DNA of 64,000 nucleotides from Pedobacter sp. (GTDB taxonomy: Bacteria > Bacteroidota > Bacteroidia > Sphingobacteriales > Sphingobacteriaceae), in the NCBI GenBank assembly GCA_031119475.1, contig JAVHXV010000006.1, forward strand, positions 124,001 through 188,000, read 5' to 3'. The position numbers and the translations under genes were made by a program. The notes beneath the pieces are model-generated. The model searched no databases. It saw only the letters and a list, made by a program, of their open reading frames with translations, and had not been told where the DNA came from. This document shows, piece by piece, positions 34,120-43,575 of this stretch (position 1 is its first letter; every line of letters begins with the position of its first letter).

Positions 34120-34671
34120 ATGCCGCAATCCATCCCACAATTATCCCAATTGGTTTCCGATTGTAAAACCGGCAATCTACAAGCTCAGGAACGGCTTTAC
34201 AAGCATTTTTATGGGTATGGCTTGGGCATTGCCATGCGGTACCTGATGAACAGGGACGATGCGATGGAGGTAGTGAACGATTCTTTTATCAAGGCCTTTA
34301 AAGCTTTGGGCACATTTAAGGAAGACGCAGATTTTAAGCCCTGGTTCAGAAAGATCTTGGTCAATACGGCTCTCGACCACAAGCGCAAGAACATGCGGTT
34401 TAACCAGGCCATCGAGATGGTAGATACCGAGATACAGACAACTTATACCTCTGGTGTAGAAAACCTGCAGGCAAAAGATATTTTAGACCTATTGAAGCAT
34501 TTAAATGAAACACAACACTTGGTTTTTAACCTTTACGAAATAGATGGATATTCCCATAAGGAAATATCCACCCTGCTAAATATGCCGGAAAGCTCATCGA
34601 GGACTTATTTGAGCAGGGCAAAACAGGTACTGCAAAGTTTATTGATCAAGCACTCAATTTATACAAGATGA
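34120..34671 (+). CDS. ECF sigma factor
   Basis: A 183-residue ECF sigma factor: region 2 with DDAMEVVNDSFIKAFKAL and region 4 with LNETQHLVFNLYEIDGYSHKEISTLLNMPESSSRTYLSRAK. The start codon follows the lipoprotein stop with no gap, and its TGA overlaps the next ATG (ATGA), so the operon is lipoprotein - sigma - membrane/beta-barrel protein - lipoprotein. It probably responds to an envelope signal via the next protein. Confidence 0.93.
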   Translation: MPQSIPQLSQLVSDCKTGNLQAQERLYKHFYGYGLGIAMRYLMNRDDAMEVVNDSFIKAFKALGTFKEDADFKPWFRKILVNTALDHKRKNMRFNQAIEMVDTEIQTTYTSGVENLQAKDILDLLKHLNETQHLVFNLYEIDGYSHKEISTLLNMPESSSRTYLSRAKQVLQSLLIKHSIYTR

Positions 34672-35981
34672 TGGATTTAGATGAAGAATTAAAGTCAAGG
34701 ATCAAAGCCGTCTTCGATAATCTCGACGATGGGGAAAGCGATAAGGGCTGGGCAGAATTGCGCACTAAATATCCTGATCCGAAGCGAAAGCTACCGCTAT
34801 ATTGGATCACTGGCATTGCTGCGACCTTGGCACTGGTGTGCGGACTATGGCTGCTCAGAAAGCCTGCTATTGTGCCGAAAAACAATGAAAACAGTGTGCA
34901 TGTTAACAGCAAGGCCAATAAAAAAGCTGATCCATCTTCAGCACCTGCCGATTCGTCAATTTCAGTGGCACAGGAAAGACCAACTGCACAGCAGATTGTT
35001 CCAGTTCCATTTACCCATAAACAACAACATTCACCAGTAAATACGTCTTTGCAACAGGTTACGGTTATTTTACCTCAACCCCTATTTGAAGAAAAACGGC
35101 CTGAACAAATATCTACAGAAAAACCGATGCTTACGGCTACATTGGGTCCAAAAACAGATCAGATACACATTGGAACAACCGGTTTGCCGCTGATTGGTCT
35201 ACAACCCTCGCCTCCCTTGCCCCAGCAGCAGACAACCACACTTGAATTCCTCAAATCGGAGTCGCAACTTGCCGCAACAAATGCCGATCAACACAAAAAG
35301 TCAAATTCGGCGCAAAAAAGAACCTACGAAGTATTTACAGGGACCTTTCTGAATTATTATGGCGAAAACCAATCGAAGGTAAACGCAGGCTTTGGGCTCA
35401 ATACCAATGTAAAACTGGCCAGTAAGTTGTATGTGAGCATTGGTGCGGGATTTAGCAAGAATAACATTTCCTTTAACCATAACGCCGTTTCCACTGAGTC
35501 GCCAAACGCCCTATCGACCGTTGCGCCTACCCAAGGCTTTGCGGCAAGCAACTCCCTTTCGTTCGTTAAATCGACCGATGTTTCCCTTGCAAAGCTCCAG
35601 GCGCAACTGCTCAGCTTAGACTTTCCGGTGGTGATGAAGTTCTATCCAGCTAAAAAACAGCATTTTTATATCGCTGCAGGTTTTAATTCCAACTCCTACT
35701 TCGCCCAAAAATATGCCTATACCTATGCTGTAGTTACCCGATCGGCTTTTGCTACCTCGAGCTATAACCGCGAAGAGATTGAAAAAAAGGATTTTAGCAG
35801 TTTTGAATTTGCCAATAGTGCCATTTTTGCCATCGGTGTAACCCAAAAAGTAGGACAGCAGAACCACCTTATTTTTGAGCCTTATTTTAAACCTGCACTC
35901 AGTCAGATGGGCGACAAAAACCTGAAGATCAATACCATCGGATTAAATCTACGTTTCAGTTTTACCCCAAATCGAAACTAA
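34668..35981 (+). CDS. Inner-membrane helix fused to outer-membrane beta-barrel domain; probable anti-sigma
   Basis: A 437-residue protein in three parts. Residues 1-45 are cytoplasmic and charged (DEELKSRIKAVFDNLDDGE). A transmembrane helix (LYWITGIAATLALVCGLWLL, about 45-64) follows, then a Pro/Gln/Thr-rich periplasmic linker to about 225. The C-terminal 210 residues have the alternating strands and aromatic end of a PorT-like beta-barrel (GFGLNTNVKLASKLYVSIGAGFS ... INTIGLNLRFSF). No signal-peptide cleavage site is visible. Coupled by ATGA to the sigma gene, it is the likely anti-sigma, and would span the whole envelope. Confidence 0.75.
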   Translation: MMDLDEELKSRIKAVFDNLDDGESDKGWAELRTKYPDPKRKLPLYWITGIAATLALVCGLWLLRKPAIVPKNNENSVHVNSKANKKADPSSAPADSSISVAQERPTAQQIVPVPFTHKQQHSPVNTSLQQVTVILPQPLFEEKRPEQISTEKPMLTATLGPKTDQIHIGTTGLPLIGLQPSPPLPQQQTTTLEFLKSESQLAATNADQHKKSNSAQKRTYEVFTGTFLNYYGENQSKVNAGFGLNTNVKLASKLYVSIGAGFSKNNISFNHNAVSTESPNALSTVAPTQGFAASNSLSFVKSTDVSLAKLQAQLLSLDFPVVMKFYPAKKQHFYIAAGFNSNSYFAQKYAYTYAVVTRSAFATSSYNREEIEKKDFSSFEFANSAIFAIGVTQKVGQQNHLIFEPYFKPALSQMGDKNLKINTIGLNLRFSFTPNRN

Positions 35982-35982
35982 C

Positions 35983-36399
35983 ATGAAAAAATCGATCTAT
36001 CTGCTCGTGGTTTGCAGTTCCATTCTTTTTTTGGGATGCAAAAAAAATCCGGACGACAACCTATCTGGAACCTATAGTTTAAAATTGGACGAATCCAGAA
36101 ACATGCCTGAAAATGGGAAAGCTGGCTTGCTTTCTCTTGTTGAACTTCAGGACAATCGTTGCCCAGAAAACATTTTCTGCCTAACCAGCGGTATGTCTTT
36201 TCTCAAGATCAAGCTTATAGACCAAAAAAAACAACAAGTACTACAATTCTGTTTTGATGTGTGCGATCGAAGAGATCAGGTGGTACGGCTGAATGGAACA
36301 TACTATACTATACGTTTAGAAAATGTGCTTCCTTTGCCTCCAGGCGGATCAGCAACACATCGGCCAACTGCTACCTTTACTATTTCAAAGATAGAGTGA
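35983..36399 (+). CDS. Putative cysteine-rich lipoprotein
   Basis: A 138-residue lipoprotein (lipobox LFLGC). Beyond the lipid cysteine it has four to five Cys (NRCPENIFC, FCFDVC) that could form disulfides or bind metal. I do not recognise the family. It starts 1 nt after the beta-barrel gene, ending the ECF operon. Confidence 0.75.
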   Translation: MKKSIYLLVVCSSILFLGCKKNPDDNLSGTYSLKLDESRNMPENGKAGLLSLVELQDNRCPENIFCLTSGMSFLKIKLIDQKKQQVLQFCFDVCDRRDQVVRLNGTYYTIRLENVLPLPPGGSATHRPTATFTISKIE

Positions 36400-36404
36400 C
36401 AAAT

Positions 36405-36420
36405 TATCAAATTTTTGATA
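36405..36420. promoter_or_regulatory. Palindrome TATCAAA-TT-TTTGATA
   Basis: Perfect 7-bp arms, 64 bp before the S9 peptidase ATG and just after the ECF operon. It is too AT-rich to be a strong terminator stem, so an operator is possible. Confidence 0.4.
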
Positions 36421-36483
36421 CATAAGGTCGATTTGTTCCAACAATGTGTAAGTTAGCCTATCGGAAAACTTATACCTGAACAA

Positions 36484-38910
36484 ATGAAGAAGATCATTTT
36501 AAATTTTTTTCTTGCGGCCCTATGCGTTCCAGCATTGGCACAAGATGCCATCAACTATCAGACACCGCCAAAAGCGATAACAGACTTGCTCCTGGCCAAA
36601 CCAACGCCAAGTGTAAGCATTGATAGCAAAGCGGAATGGATGTTATTGAGCGAAAGAAATTCCTATCCTTCGATAGAAGAATTGGCCATGCCAGAATACC
36701 GCATAGCGGGGATGCGCATCAACCCGAACAACTACTCGCCAAGCCGTCAGACTTTTATCAACAATTTCAGTCTAAAAAACATCAAGACTGGTAAGGTCTC
36801 TGCTGTGGTAGGGCTGCCTAGCCCCCTATATGCTGGAAATGTAAGCTGGAGCCCAAATGAGACCAAGATTGCCTTTACCAATACCACACAGAACAGGGTA
36901 GATCTATACCTGATCGATGTAGCAACCGCAAAGGCTACCAAAATTAACAAACAGCCGCTAAATGCCATTTTGGGCAACGGTGGCGCAACCTGGATCGATG
37001 AAGGCACCGTGCTTTACCGCGTGGCCGCTAAACCAGCAAACTTGGCACCAACACGTCCACTGGCTCCAAAAGGACCAACTATCCAACAAAATTTAGGAAA
37101 GGCTGCCCCTAGTGCAACTTTACAGGATCTGATCAAGTCGCCATTTGATGAGCAATTGTTTGAATTTTTTGCGACCTCGCAATTGGTGCAGAACAAGAAT
37201 GGAGTGGAAACGCTGATCGGCAAACCAGCCATCTACAGCAGCATTGCGCTATCGCCAGACAAAAACTACATGATGGTAAGGACAATCAAAAAGCCGTTCT
37301 CCTATCTGGTGTCCGCTTTCGGCTTTCCATCGGTACTGACCATTAACGATCGTAACGGAAAAGTTGTCAAGCTGCTGGCCGACCTTCCGTCTTCAGAGGT
37401 CCGTCCGTCGGGCTATGACAACGTTCAGAATATTCCACGTGGCTATGATTGGCGCGATGATGTTGCGGCCTCTGTGGTGTGGGCCCAACCTTTGGACAGC
37501 GGATTGATCAAAAAGAATGTAGAATACCATGATGCCATCTTGGAATTGGCGGCTCCATTTAACGGCACGGCCAAAGAACTTTTCAAAACCAAAATGCGCT
37601 ACAGTGGGACCAGCTGGGGCAACGCCACCCTGGCCTTGGTAAGAGAAAACTCTAGGACCAAACAAATGTCGAGGTTAAGCCGATACAATCCGGCAACTGG
37701 TGCACTGGAGACCCTGTATGAGCTCAGCACCAATGATGCCTATAACAACCCTGGATTTCCAGTTACTGAAAAGAATAAGTTCGGCCGTCAGGTTATCCTC
37801 ACAACCGATAATGGCACCAAGCTTTTGCTGAACAATACTACAGGTGCCTCAGACAAGGGAGATCTTCCTTTTATCGCCAAATTTGACCTGAACACTAAAA
37901 AATCGGAAATACTTTGGAGAGCACAACCAGGTTCCTTTGAAATGGTGACCGATGTGATCGATCCGCAAAAATTAGTCTTGCTTACCCGCAGGGAAAGCCA
38001 AAAAGATGCACCAAATTACTTCATCAAAAATTTGATGATGAAAGTGGCCGATCGCCAGATTACTACCTTTACCAATCCATATGCACAATTAGAAGGTGTT
38101 ACCAAACAAAAGATTTCCTACAAACGTGCCGATGGAATTGATCTGACGGGAGACCTGTACCTGCCAAAAGGCTACAACAAAGAAAAAGACGGGCCGTTGC
38201 CGGTATTGATCTGGGCCTATCCTAGAGAATTCAATTCGGCTGCAGATGCCGCACAGATCAGGGGCTCACAAGATAAGTTTACACAGATCAGTTCTGGTGG
38301 ACCATTGTTCTTTGTCACCCAAGGTTATGCGATCTTAGATAATGCCGAAATGCCGATTGTTGCCAAAGACGGTAAAAAGCCCAATGATACTTTTGTAGAG
38401 CAGCTGAAGCTCAATGCCGAAGCTGCCATTAATAAACTAAGTGATATGGGCGTTGGCGACCGCAACAGGATGGCCGTTGGCGGACATAGCTATGGTGCCT
38501 TCATGACGGCCAACCTATTGGCCCATACCAATTTATTCAAAGCTGGTATTGCCAGAAGTGGTGCCTATAACAGAACATTGACCCCATTCGGTTTCCAAAA
38601 TGAAGACCGTACCTATTGGGATGCACCGCAGCTGTACTATGAAATGAGCCCTTTTAGCTATGCGAACAAAATCAAGACCCCAATCTTGTTGATCCATGGC
38701 GAAATGGACGATAACCAAGGTACGTTCCCGATCAACAGCGAACGGCTGTTCAATGCCATTAAAGGCTTTGGAGGAACGACACGCTTTGTTTATCTGCCTT
38801 ACGAGGCGCATGGCTACCGTGCAAAAGAAAATCTGCTGCACATGCTTTGGGAAATGAATACATGGCTTGATACCTATGTTAAAAATGCCAATGTAAAAAG
38901 CGCGAAGTAA
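36484..38910 (+). CDS. Exported S9 family peptidase (glutamyl endopeptidase-like)
   Basis: An 808-residue secreted serine peptidase with signal peptide (cleavage near LAQ, about residue 20), a beta-propeller region (about 60-520) and an alpha/beta hydrolase C-terminal domain. Triad: Ser in GGHSYGAFMTA (about 669), Asp in HGEMDDNQG (about 739) and His in YEAHGYRA (about 774). The GHSYGAFM form and length resemble the chloroplast glutamyl endopeptidase branch of prolyl oligopeptidases. It likely breaks down peptides in the periplasm. An inverted repeat with a T-run follows the stop. Confidence 0.92.
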   Translation: MKKIILNFFLAALCVPALAQDAINYQTPPKAITDLLLAKPTPSVSIDSKAEWMLLSERNSYPSIEELAMPEYRIAGMRINPNNYSPSRQTFINNFSLKNIKTGKVSAVVGLPSPLYAGNVSWSPNETKIAFTNTTQNRVDLYLIDVATAKATKINKQPLNAILGNGGATWIDEGTVLYRVAAKPANLAPTRPLAPKGPTIQQNLGKAAPSATLQDLIKSPFDEQLFEFFATSQLVQNKNGVETLIGKPAIYSSIALSPDKNYMMVRTIKKPFSYLVSAFGFPSVLTINDRNGKVVKLLADLPSSEVRPSGYDNVQNIPRGYDWRDDVAASVVWAQPLDSGLIKKNVEYHDAILELAAPFNGTAKELFKTKMRYSGTSWGNATLALVRENSRTKQMSRLSRYNPATGALETLYELSTNDAYNNPGFPVTEKNKFGRQVILTTDNGTKLLLNNTTGASDKGDLPFIAKFDLNTKKSEILWRAQPGSFEMVTDVIDPQKLVLLTRRESQKDAPNYFIKNLMMKVADRQITTFTNPYAQLEGVTKQKISYKRADGIDLTGDLYLPKGYNKEKDGPLPVLIWAYPREFNSAADAAQIRGSQDKFTQISSGGPLFFVTQGYAILDNAEMPIVAKDGKKPNDTFVEQLKLNAEAAINKLSDMGVGDRNRMAVGGHSYGAFMTANLLAHTNLFKAGIARSGAYNRTLTPFGFQNEDRTYWDAPQLYYEMSPFSYANKIKTPILLIHGEMDDNQGTFPINSERLFNAIKGFGGTTRFVYLPYEAHGYRAKENLLHMLWEMNTWLDTYVKNANVKSAK

Positions 38911-38934
38911 AAAGAATTGGCGCACACTAATTTG

Positions 38935-38988
38935 AAGTGAACAATGTATTTGTGTATTATTGCACCCTACATTGTTCACTTTTTTTAT
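38935..38988. terminator. 12-bp inverted repeat with T-run, terminator or operator
   Basis: Perfect arms AAGTGAACAATG (38935-38946) and CATTGTTCACTT (38970-38981), followed by TTTTTT. The 23-nt loop contains TATTATTG (7/8 of a -7 box). It may terminate the S9 gene, or be a repressor site around the DinB-family gene's promoter. Confidence 0.65.
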
Positions 38989-39002
38989 TGGAAACAACAA
39001 GC

Positions 39003-39485
39003 ATGGATAAGATATTAGAAACCATCAAGGCATCAAGAAAGAAATTATTAAGCTTGGTCGAAGATTTGACCACAGCACAGCTTAACTACATACCAAAAGG
39101 ATTTAACAATAACCTGGTATGGCAGATCGGGCACTTGGTGGTAACAGAACAGATCTTATGCTACAAATTGTCTGGCCAAAAATATATCATTGAAGAAGAA
39201 TTGATCGACCTGTACAGAAATGGCTCCAAACCTGAACGGCCCCGCTCTGAAGCAGAGATAGCACAGTTGAAAGGCTACCTGTTGAGCACCATTGACCAGT
39301 TGGAAATCGATCTTAAGAACAACCATTTTACGAATTTTACACCATATACCATCTCAACCTACGCCAATTACGAGCTAAAGAACATTAATGATGTGCTCAC
39401 CTTTATGGTATCACATGATGGACTGCATTACGGCTGCAGCCTCGGACTGAAGAGGTTGGTCAAGATCAATGATGGGATGTTATAG
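39003..39485 (+). CDS. DinB superfamily protein
   Basis: A 160-residue four-helix DinB-like protein. The start is 39003 (MDKILETIKASRKKLLSLVEDLT), since 38937 would translate through the inverted repeat. Metal-ligand type histidines occur in WQIGHLVVTEQ and VSHDGLHYG, as in the DinB/YfiT metal-dependent enzymes (bacillithiol transferases and others). Substrate unknown; note that bshB1 for bacillithiol synthesis is in this window. Confidence 0.85.
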   Translation: MDKILETIKASRKKLLSLVEDLTTAQLNYIPKGFNNNLVWQIGHLVVTEQILCYKLSGQKYIIEEELIDLYRNGSKPERPRSEAEIAQLKGYLLSTIDQLEIDLKNNHFTNFTPYTISTYANYELKNINDVLTFMVSHDGLHYGCSLGLKRLVKINDGML

Positions 39486-39531
39486 GTCGAGACGTTGTAA
39501 CGTTAAAGCATTGAAGCGTTAAACGATCAGA

Positions 39532-40335
39532 ATGAGGTATTTCTTCCATATCGGATACTTGGGCCGCAGCTTTAACGGGTGGCAGAAACATCCAAAAGTC
39601 TATAGCATCCAAGAAGTGATCGAGCAAAAGCTGAGCGAGGTTTTTAAAACACCGCTGACCATTAATGGCTGTGGCAGGACAGACTCTGGCGTAAACGCCA
39701 GCCAGTTCTTTTTTCATGTCGATCTGGAACGCGAGTGGGATTTTGACCTTAAGTTTAGGCTCAACAAATTATTGCCACATAGTATCGCAATCTTTGACAT
39801 TATACCAGTTGGCGAGAAGGCACATGCCCGCTTTGATGCCGTTCAGCGCAGGTACGATTATTTTATACATACGAAAAAAGACCCTTTTCTGGGACAGCTG
39901 AGCTCCTACTACGATTTGAAAGAACTGAATGTGAAAGAAATGAGAAAAGCGGTCGACCTGTTGCCACAATATCACGACTATCGAGCATTCTGTACTAGTC
40001 CGGATAAGAACGAACATACGCTGTGCTATGTGAAAGAAGCTAAGTTGTACTCGAGCAACAATGGAAACCAGCTTCGGTTCCAGATTTCTTCTAACCGCTT
40101 TTTGGGGAAAATGATCAGGATCATTACCGGAAAATTGTTAAAAATTGGACAAGGCGCCATGACCGTAGCAGAATTTGAGGCACTGCTCATCACCAAAACC
40201 ATACCTCCCGCTCTTGAACCGGCATTTCCTACCGGATTGTACCTATCAAAAGTAACCTATCCCTACCTTGACCTTCCACCAGTACCGGATTTCGGCGGAC
40301 TGCACCATGCCGCTTGGGAAGAAGTGGTTCTTTAG
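39532..40335 (+). CDS. truA: tRNA pseudouridine(38-40) synthase
   Basis: A 267-residue TruA, which isomerises uridines 38-40 in the anticodon arm. The catalytic Asp is in GCGRTDSGVNA (about 52-62). RRYDYFIHTKKDPF and the C-terminal FLGKMIRIITGKLLKIGQG match the family. The length is typical. The 46-bp gap after the DinB gene contains CGTTAAAGC-like repeats. The extended C-terminus DFGGLHHAAWEEVVL is not part of the core. Confidence 0.96.
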   Translation: MRYFFHIGYLGRSFNGWQKHPKVYSIQEVIEQKLSEVFKTPLTINGCGRTDSGVNASQFFFHVDLEREWDFDLKFRLNKLLPHSIAIFDIIPVGEKAHARFDAVQRRYDYFIHTKKDPFLGQLSSYYDLKELNVKEMRKAVDLLPQYHDYRAFCTSPDKNEHTLCYVKEAKLYSSNNGNQLRFQISSNRFLGKMIRIITGKLLKIGQGAMTVAEFEALLITKTIPPALEPAFPTGLYLSKVTYPYLDLPPVPDFGGLHHAAWEEVVL

Positions 40336-40452
40336 AGCTTAGTTGTTTAGGTGGTTAGCGATTGTCATCCTAAACGAAGCGACTCTTTGAACCAACACTA
40401 AATAATTTCTAGGGAGATTACGTTGCTATACTTGCAAACACATTGGGGATTC

Positions 40453-41667
40453 CTATTTAAACCGAATTGCCTTTAACGGACTGATCCTGCTGACCAACAG
40501 TGATGGGATGATGAGCACGAGGGAACAGATGACCAGCGTTGCGAGGTTAAGCAGCAATACGTCTATAAAATGTACTTCGATAGGTACATAGGCGAGGTAA
40601 TAGTTGGTCTGTTCCAAAGAAACCAGATGGGTAGATTGCTGCACAAATGCAATTCCGAGTCCGAGGATATTGCCCAGAACAAGTCCGATCCCAACGAGGT
40701 ACATTGCATTGTAAAGGAAGATCTTCATGACGCTGAAATTGGAAATGCCCATCGATTTTAACAGTCCGATCATGGTTGTCCGCTCCAAAATCATGATGAG
40801 CAATGCCGTAATCATGTTGATCACGCCAACGATCATCATCAGCACCAGCAAAACTTTTGTATTCACATCGAGCAGCGAGAGCCAGGTAAAAATCTCAGGT
40901 GTGCTTTCCTTTACTGACCTCGACCGCAGCATCAGTTCCAAATTGTTATAGATTTGGAGCGCCTGGATGTCAAGCGCGGAAAAATTTTTGATGCGCACCT
41001 CAATACCGCCCATTTCATTGGAATTCCAATTATTTACACTTCGAATGACGTTGATATCGCCTATCACAAAGCTTTTATCGATGTTTTCAATGCCTACCGA
41101 ATAAATACCGACAATCTTGAACTTTCTGCGCTTCGGTGGATTTTGTACAAAATGCATCAGAAAGCTATCACCTACTTTTAGCTGCAGCCGTTTGGCCGTA
41201 AAATCAGAGATGAGGATCTGGTTATTTCCCTCAGCATCAAAATTGAGGGTCGAGCCCTGGATGAGGTGCTTTTTGATAAAAGTCCAGTCATAGGTGCGGT
41301 CTATCCCTTTGAAATTGATCCCTTCCACCTCGCCATTTGCGCTGATGATGGCTGGTTTGGTCGCAAAAGGATAATAAGACTGGATGGCGGCATTGGTCTT
41401 TAGGTAATGAAGCGTAGTGTCGTTTGGAACGAAAGGTGCCTTTTCAAATGAACCATTCAGATCGAAACGGTAAATCTGTACATCGCCGATGAAGCCACGA
41501 ACCTTATCTTGTATTTCGGTCTTGAACCCCTTGATAATGGCTACAGAAAGGATCATCACAGCCAGGCTGAGCATTACCCCTGCTATGGCGATGCGTACGA
41601 TCAGCTTCGAAAAGGTTCGGCTAGATTTAACTGCAATCCGCTTGGCGATGAAATATTCCGTGTTCAA
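40453..41667 (-). CDS. FtsX-like ABC transporter permease (LolC/LolE family)
   Basis: A 404-residue inner-membrane protein with a membrane segment at about 20-45, a large periplasmic MacB-like core domain (about 50-260) and three C-terminal membrane segments (about 270-390, e.g. VLLVLMMIVGVINMITALLIM). NTEYFIAKR and FSKLIVRIAIAGVMLSLAVMI are typical of LolC/LolE subunits, which extract lipoproteins from the inner membrane. No ATPase gene (LolD) is adjacent. The start codon is TTG: the preceding in-frame triplets include TAA and no ATG is available. Confidence 0.9.
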   Translation of the reverse strand: MNTEYFIAKRIAVKSSRTFSKLIVRIAIAGVMLSLAVMILSVAIIKGFKTEIQDKVRGFIGDVQIYRFDLNGSFEKAPFVPNDTTLHYLKTNAAIQSYYPFATKPAIISANGEVEGINFKGIDRTYDWTFIKKHLIQGSTLNFDAEGNNQILISDFTAKRLQLKVGDSFLMHFVQNPPKRRKFKIVGIYSVGIENIDKSFVIGDINVIRSVNNWNSNEMGGIEVRIKNFSALDIQALQIYNNLELMLRSRSVKESTPEIFTWLSLLDVNTKVLLVLMMIVGVINMITALLIMILERTTMIGLLKSMGISNFSVMKIFLYNAMYLVGIGLVLGNILGLGIAFVQQSTHLVSLEQTNYYLAYVPIEVHFIDVLLLNLATLVICSLVLIIPSLLVSRISPLKAIRFK

Positions 41668-41746
41668 GTTTTATAATAAATTGTAACTTAGCAAAAATGC
41701 TGATTCGAATTCAAAATCACGTTACGAATCCTTTAAAAAACTCGAT

Positions 41747-43024
41747 ATGAACAAAATTACTTCCGTTTTTACGATCGTCCTGACCAGTGTTTCCATCATC
41801 GCCTGTGGGCAGGGACCAAAAGTGAAGATCAATTCAAATGTTCCCAATCCCTACAAAGTAAAAGCGGAAGATATCGACAGGCCAAAGAACAGAACGGTAA
41901 AGTTCCAGACAGGAGCTGAACAGACCGATAAATATTTCCCCTTGTTAAAGGGAAGAAGGGTAGCCATCTTAGCCAATCAATCTTCCATTATTGGTAAGGA
42001 GACCACGGTAGATGTGATGTTAAAGCATAAGATCAACGTGGTAAAAATATTTGGTCCGGAACATGGATTTAGAGGAAATGCGAGTGCCGGTGTACATGTA
42101 GATGATGCGGTAGATGCGAAAACAGGCATTAAGGAAATTTCTTTATACGGCAAGCACAATGCCCCGACCAAAGAGGAATTGGCAGATGTAGATGTCGTTA
42201 TTTTTGATATTCAGGATGTTGGTGTGCGTTTTTATACCTATATCAACTCGTTACAGCGTTTAATGGAATCATGTGCGGCAAATGGCAAGGAAGTCATGAT
42301 TTTGGACCGCCCCAATCCGAACGGCTTTTATGTAGATGGCCCTGTTTTAGACCTTCAGTTCAAATCTGGCATTGGCATGCAGCCCATTCCCATCGTCCAT
42401 GGTCTAACCGTTGGTGAATATGCGCAGATGCTCAACGGCGAAGGCTGGCTAAAAGATAAGCTGAAATGTAAGATCACCATCATCAAAAATGCAGGTTATA
42501 CCCACGACATGCCCTATGTGCTGCCCGTAAAGCCATCGCCGAACCTCAATACGGCCCAATCAATTTTGTTGTATCCCACCACCTGTCTTTTCGAAGGCAC
42601 GTACCTCAACCATGGCAGGGGCACCCAATTTCCCTTCACCATCGTTGGCGCTCCTTACCTAAAGGGGAAATTCGACTTCTCCTATACACCTACCAGCATC
42701 AAGGGCATGGCCGAAACACCATTGTTCATGAACCAGGTATGTTACGGACTTGATTTGAGAAAATACGATACCTCAAACTTTCGCAAGACTAAAATGTTAA
42801 ACTTAAGCTGGTTGATCGAATTGTACCAGGCATCTCCCGAAAAAGAGAATTTCTTCAATTCTAAGTTATCGAAGGAAATGGGCACGATCGAAAAGTTAAT
42901 CGGCGTAGCGGATTTTAGGCAACAGGTCATCGATGGAAAATCTGAAAAGGAAATCCGCGCAAGTTGGGAACCAGGATTGAGCAGGTACAAGGAAATGCGA
43001 AAAAAATACCTGCTCTATCCATAA
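41747..43024 (+). CDS. NamZ-type exo-beta-N-acetylmuramidase (DUF1343) lipoprotein
   Basis: A 425-residue lipoprotein (lipobox SIIAC, cysteine about 20). The DUF1343 signature runs from LLKGRRVAILANQSS through FGPEHGFRG, DVVIFDIQDVGVRFYTYI, LDRPNPNG and FEGTYLNHGRGTQFPF. Characterised family members (NamZ) release MurNAc from cell-wall fragments, so a role in peptidoglycan recycling in the periplasm is likely. It is divergent from the Lol-type gene with a 79-bp control region; a small charged ORF follows 11 nt downstream. Confidence 0.92.
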   Translation: MNKITSVFTIVLTSVSIIACGQGPKVKINSNVPNPYKVKAEDIDRPKNRTVKFQTGAEQTDKYFPLLKGRRVAILANQSSIIGKETTVDVMLKHKINVVKIFGPEHGFRGNASAGVHVDDAVDAKTGIKEISLYGKHNAPTKEELADVDVVIFDIQDVGVRFYTYINSLQRLMESCAANGKEVMILDRPNPNGFYVDGPVLDLQFKSGIGMQPIPIVHGLTVGEYAQMLNGEGWLKDKLKCKITIIKNAGYTHDMPYVLPVKPSPNLNTAQSILLYPTTCLFEGTYLNHGRGTQFPFTIVGAPYLKGKFDFSYTPTSIKGMAETPLFMNQVCYGLDLRKYDTSNFRKTKMLNLSWLIELYQASPEKENFFNSKLSKEMGTIEKLIGVADFRQQVIDGKSEKEIRASWEPGLSRYKEMRKKYLLYP

Positions 43025-43035
43025 CATTTTTTGCA

Positions 43036-43245
43036 ATGAACAATGAGGTAAAAAAGAAGAACGAAAAAACTTCGAGCAATTTTTTAGAACCACAGCCAAA
43101 AGGAAAGGTTGATCAAGGAAATAAGGCGGTCAAAAAAACTGAAGACCAGATCTATCAGGAAAAGCCGGCCGAAGCCAAAACAAAAAATCCCGCCAAGGCG
43201 AAAGAACGGAGCGAACAGCCAGTTCATCCTATTCAGAAAGCGTAA
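43036..43245 (+). CDS. Small Lys/Glu-rich protein
   Basis: A 69-residue highly charged, probably disordered protein (MNNEVKKKNEKTSSNFLEP ... KAKERSEQPVHPIQKA). It starts at 43036, 11 nt after the NamZ-like stop, and lacks any hydrophobic segment. No known family. Its last codons and the TAA are formed by the first unit of an AAAGCGTAAAGCGG repeat, so the natural C-terminus may have been longer. Confidence 0.5.
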   Translation: MNNEVKKKNEKTSSNFLEPQPKGKVDQGNKAVKKTEDQIYQEKPAEAKTKNPAKAKERSEQPVHPIQKA

Positions 43246-43435
43246 AGCGGAAAGATAAGGGACAATAGATTAAAGATTAAAGACAAAAGATCAAAGACAA
43301 AAGATCAAAGACAAAAGATCAAAAAAAATAGATTAAAGATTAAAGACAAAAGATTAAGGATCATAGACAATAGATTAGAAATAATAGATTAAAGATCAAA
43401 GACAATAGATTAAAGACAAAAGACTTAAGTCAACC
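43224..43435 (+). repeat. Tandem micro-repeats AAAGCGTAAAGCGG then AAGATCAAAGACAAAAGATTA
   Basis: The longest tract of the AAAGACAAAAGATC family, about a dozen degenerate units, filling most of the 314-bp gene-free spacer 43246-43559. The units are degenerate and contiguous, with no unique spacers, so this is not a CRISPR. Confidence 0.85.
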
Positions 43436-43496
43436 GGTCAAAGGGTCAATATGCTCATCATTCCCTTTCTTTTTCATATATCCTAATCGTCAATCT

Positions 43497-43575
43497 TTTT
43501 ACTTTATACTTGCTACTTTATACTTTCTACTTTCTACTCTATACTTTCTACTCTATACTTTATACTTTAAAAGCT
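43497..43575 (-). repeat. Tandem micro-repeat, unit CTTTATACTTTCTA
   Basis: Reads AAAGTAGAAAGTATAAAG on the minus strand, outward from topoisomerase IB, and forms its last codons and stop (AAAGTATAA). Same family as 13440-13500. Confidence 0.85.

Noticed and set aside
43262-43435. CRISPR-like regular repeats
   Set aside because: Units are short, degenerate and contiguous with no unique spacers and no cas genes nearby.
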